DNA from: Acinetobacter sp.
GTDB lineage: Bacteria > Pseudomonadota > Gammaproteobacteria > Pseudomonadales > Moraxellaceae
DNA: 6,814 bases
NCBI GenBank assembly: GCA_030152675.1
Contig: JASLIY010000160.1
Location: 1 to 6,814 of the forward strand
Direction: 5' to 3'
How positions within the stretch are numbered: the stretch's first letter is position 1; each line of letters begins with the position of its first letter. A program made the position numbers and the translations under genes. The notes under the pieces are model-generated. The model saw only the letters and a program-made list of their open reading frames with translations. It had not been told where the DNA came from and ran no database searches. Of this stretch, positions 5,978-6,814 are shown piece after piece.

Positions 5978-6085
5978 GCCCAACAAAAAAAGCAGCGCTG
6001 CGGTATCTGCCCACACCCAAGGCTGAGCTGGTGCGAGTGTGGTTCTCTGCTCTTGGGATGGCTCTCATTCAATCAGGGGTCAGCG

Positions 6086-6763
6086 ATGTTCCTCCCAAGC
6101 TTTCATCGTTTCAAAAACATGCTGCAATATCGCAGACGCTTTGTGTACGCCTTTGTTGGGATGGGGTTGATTGATGCGAGTCTGCACCTGCTCAACGACT
6201 GGCAATGGTCGAGCAATCTGTTATTGAGTTGGAATATCGCCGTTCTGAGTTATATCGGCCTGAGTCTTAGCGCGCTGTGGAATATCGATCACCATCAGAT
6301 CCTAAAACATGCGCAGCAACAAGATGCCAGCAAGTGGGTGATTTTATCCTGGGTGTTTTTGTCTTTAGTGATGTGTTTTATCGCCATTGTGATTGAATTA
6401 GCGCATTTACCCGATGCCGCTTGGCTCAAAGCAGGTCACTTGGCATTGTCGATCCTGACCATCATTTCAGCATGGTTCTTGATGCACAGTATCTTTGCGA
6501 TTCATTATGCGCATGACTATTATCTCGCGGATGCCAAAGGACTTGAGGGCGGTCTCGAGTTTCCAAAAACCCAACATCCGACCTATCCTGACTTTATTTA
6601 TTTTAGTTATGTGATCGGCACATCTGCACAAACGGCAGATGTCTCGATCAGCTCCAAGGCCATGCGCAAACTGAATACCTTGCACATCCTGTTGGCCTAT
6701 GGCTTTAACACCACCATCTTAGCGATCGCGATCAATGTCGCTGCTGGGTTTATTGCGCCTTAA
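6086..6763 (+). CDS. DUF1345 family inner-membrane protein
   Basis: This encodes a 225-residue integral membrane protein of the DUF1345 family, whose biochemical function is unknown. Five hydrophobic segments are visible at about 18-36, 44-64, 83-105, 115-140 and 198-222. The family signature lies between segments 4 and 5: GLEFPKTQHPTYPDF (156-170) followed by IYFSYVIGTSAQTADV (171-186), with the conserved His-Pro, Asp-Phe and Gly-Thr-Ser-Ala-Gln. The basic N-terminus (KNMLQYRRRF) suggests a cytoplasmic N-terminal end. The frame opens at a TTG at 6053, but the ATG at 6086 is preferred because AGGGG (6075-6079) lies six bases upstream. An ATG at 6119 lacks such a site. It is divergent from the mhp operon and shows no obvious link to aromatic catabolism, so it is probably the edge of the flanking chromosome. 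No terminator is evident in the 51 bases after the stop. Confidence 0.88.
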   Translation: MFLPSFHRFKNMLQYRRRFVYAFVGMGLIDASLHLLNDWQWSSNLLLSWNIAVLSYIGLSLSALWNIDHHQILKHAQQQDASKWVILSWVFLSLVMCFIAIVIELAHLPDAAWLKAGHLALSILTIISAWFLMHSIFAIHYAHDYYLADAKGLEGGLEFPKTQHPTYPDFIYFSYVIGTSAQTADVSISSKAMRKLNTLHILLAYGFNTTILAIAINVAAGFIAP

Positions 6764-6814
6764 ATCACGGTGCAAGCACGCAACACTCGGCAACTTCACC
6801 CCAACCGATTTAAG

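Larger units (their letters stand above)
5800..6085. other. Non-coding remainder of the mhpD / DUF1345 divergent spacer
   Basis: No credible gene lies here. On the minus strand one frame is open for about 50 codons (roughly 5873 down to 5725) without a good start or ribosome site, and its translation resembles no mhp gene I know. Bases 5870-5990 are AT-rich and carry the candidate DUF1345 promoter. Bases 5992-6060 are GC-richer, with a palindrome GCAGCGCTGC (5992-6001), CCACAC / GTGTGG (6011-6016 with 6037-6042) and CCCAAG / CTTGGG (6016-6021 with 6052-6057). The last two overlap and would compete as hairpins in the DUF1345 leader. Confidence 0.5.

Noticed and set aside
5984..6010. Terminator-like GCAGCGCTGC plus T7 on the minus strand
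   Set aside because: The palindrome has no loop, so it cannot fold as a hairpin by itself; the alternative GCAG/CTGC stem has only four pairs, and no minus-strand gene lies upstream.
1..6814. Mobile element, CRISPR array, toxin-antitoxin or defence system
   Set aside because: No transposase or integrase gene, no regularly spaced repeats, and every substantial open frame is accounted for by catabolic, transport, regulatory or DUF1345 genes.

Overview
The window looks like a chromosomal catabolic locus from a gammaproteobacterium, most likely Acinetobacter or a relative in the Moraxellaceae. That assignment is an inference from protein style, AT-rich spacers and the DUF1345 neighbour; no rRNA or other phylogenetic marker is present. 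Five of the six genes lie on the minus strand and one on the plus strand.

Right to left on the minus strand, the core is a tight three-gene operon, mhpD (4872-5675), mhpF (3945-4853) and mhpE (2911-3933). It ends in one very clear rho-independent terminator (2792-2834), possibly preceded by a weaker one. The three enzymes form the 'lower' meta-cleavage pathway: MhpD hydrates 2-hydroxypenta-2,4-dienoate to 4-hydroxy-2-oxovalerate, MhpE cleaves this to pyruvate and acetaldehyde, and MhpF oxidises the acetaldehyde to acetyl-CoA. After the terminator comes a separately transcribed MhpT-like aromatic-acid/H+ symporter of the MFS superfamily (1272-2525) with its own terminator (1217-1245). Next is a LysR-type regulator (190-1083) whose effector domain resembles HcaR, the phenylpropionate regulator of E. 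coli. None of the usual upstream mhp genes (hydroxylase mhpA, extradiol dioxygenase mhpB, C-C hydrolase mhpC, IclR-type mhpR) is in the window. The ring-opening steps must be encoded elsewhere, or the module serves another route that yields 2-hydroxypentadienoate.

To the right of mhpD, after a 410-base divergent spacer, is a plus-strand gene for a five-helix DUF1345 inner-membrane protein (6086-6763) of unknown function, probably unrelated to the catabolic genes. The two long spacers (2526-2910 and 5676-6085) carry most of the unexplained structure. The first, upstream of the transporter, has three perfect dyads, one of which fits the LysR-box pattern T-N11-A. The second has nested inverted repeats and helically phased direct repeats just upstream of a candidate mhpD promoter, plus a repeated octamer flanking a candidate DUF1345 promoter.

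I see no mobile element, CRISPR array, tRNA or rRNA. The enzymes are familiar families; the less ordinary features are the reduced gene set, the regulator/transporter arrangement and the operator-like repeats.
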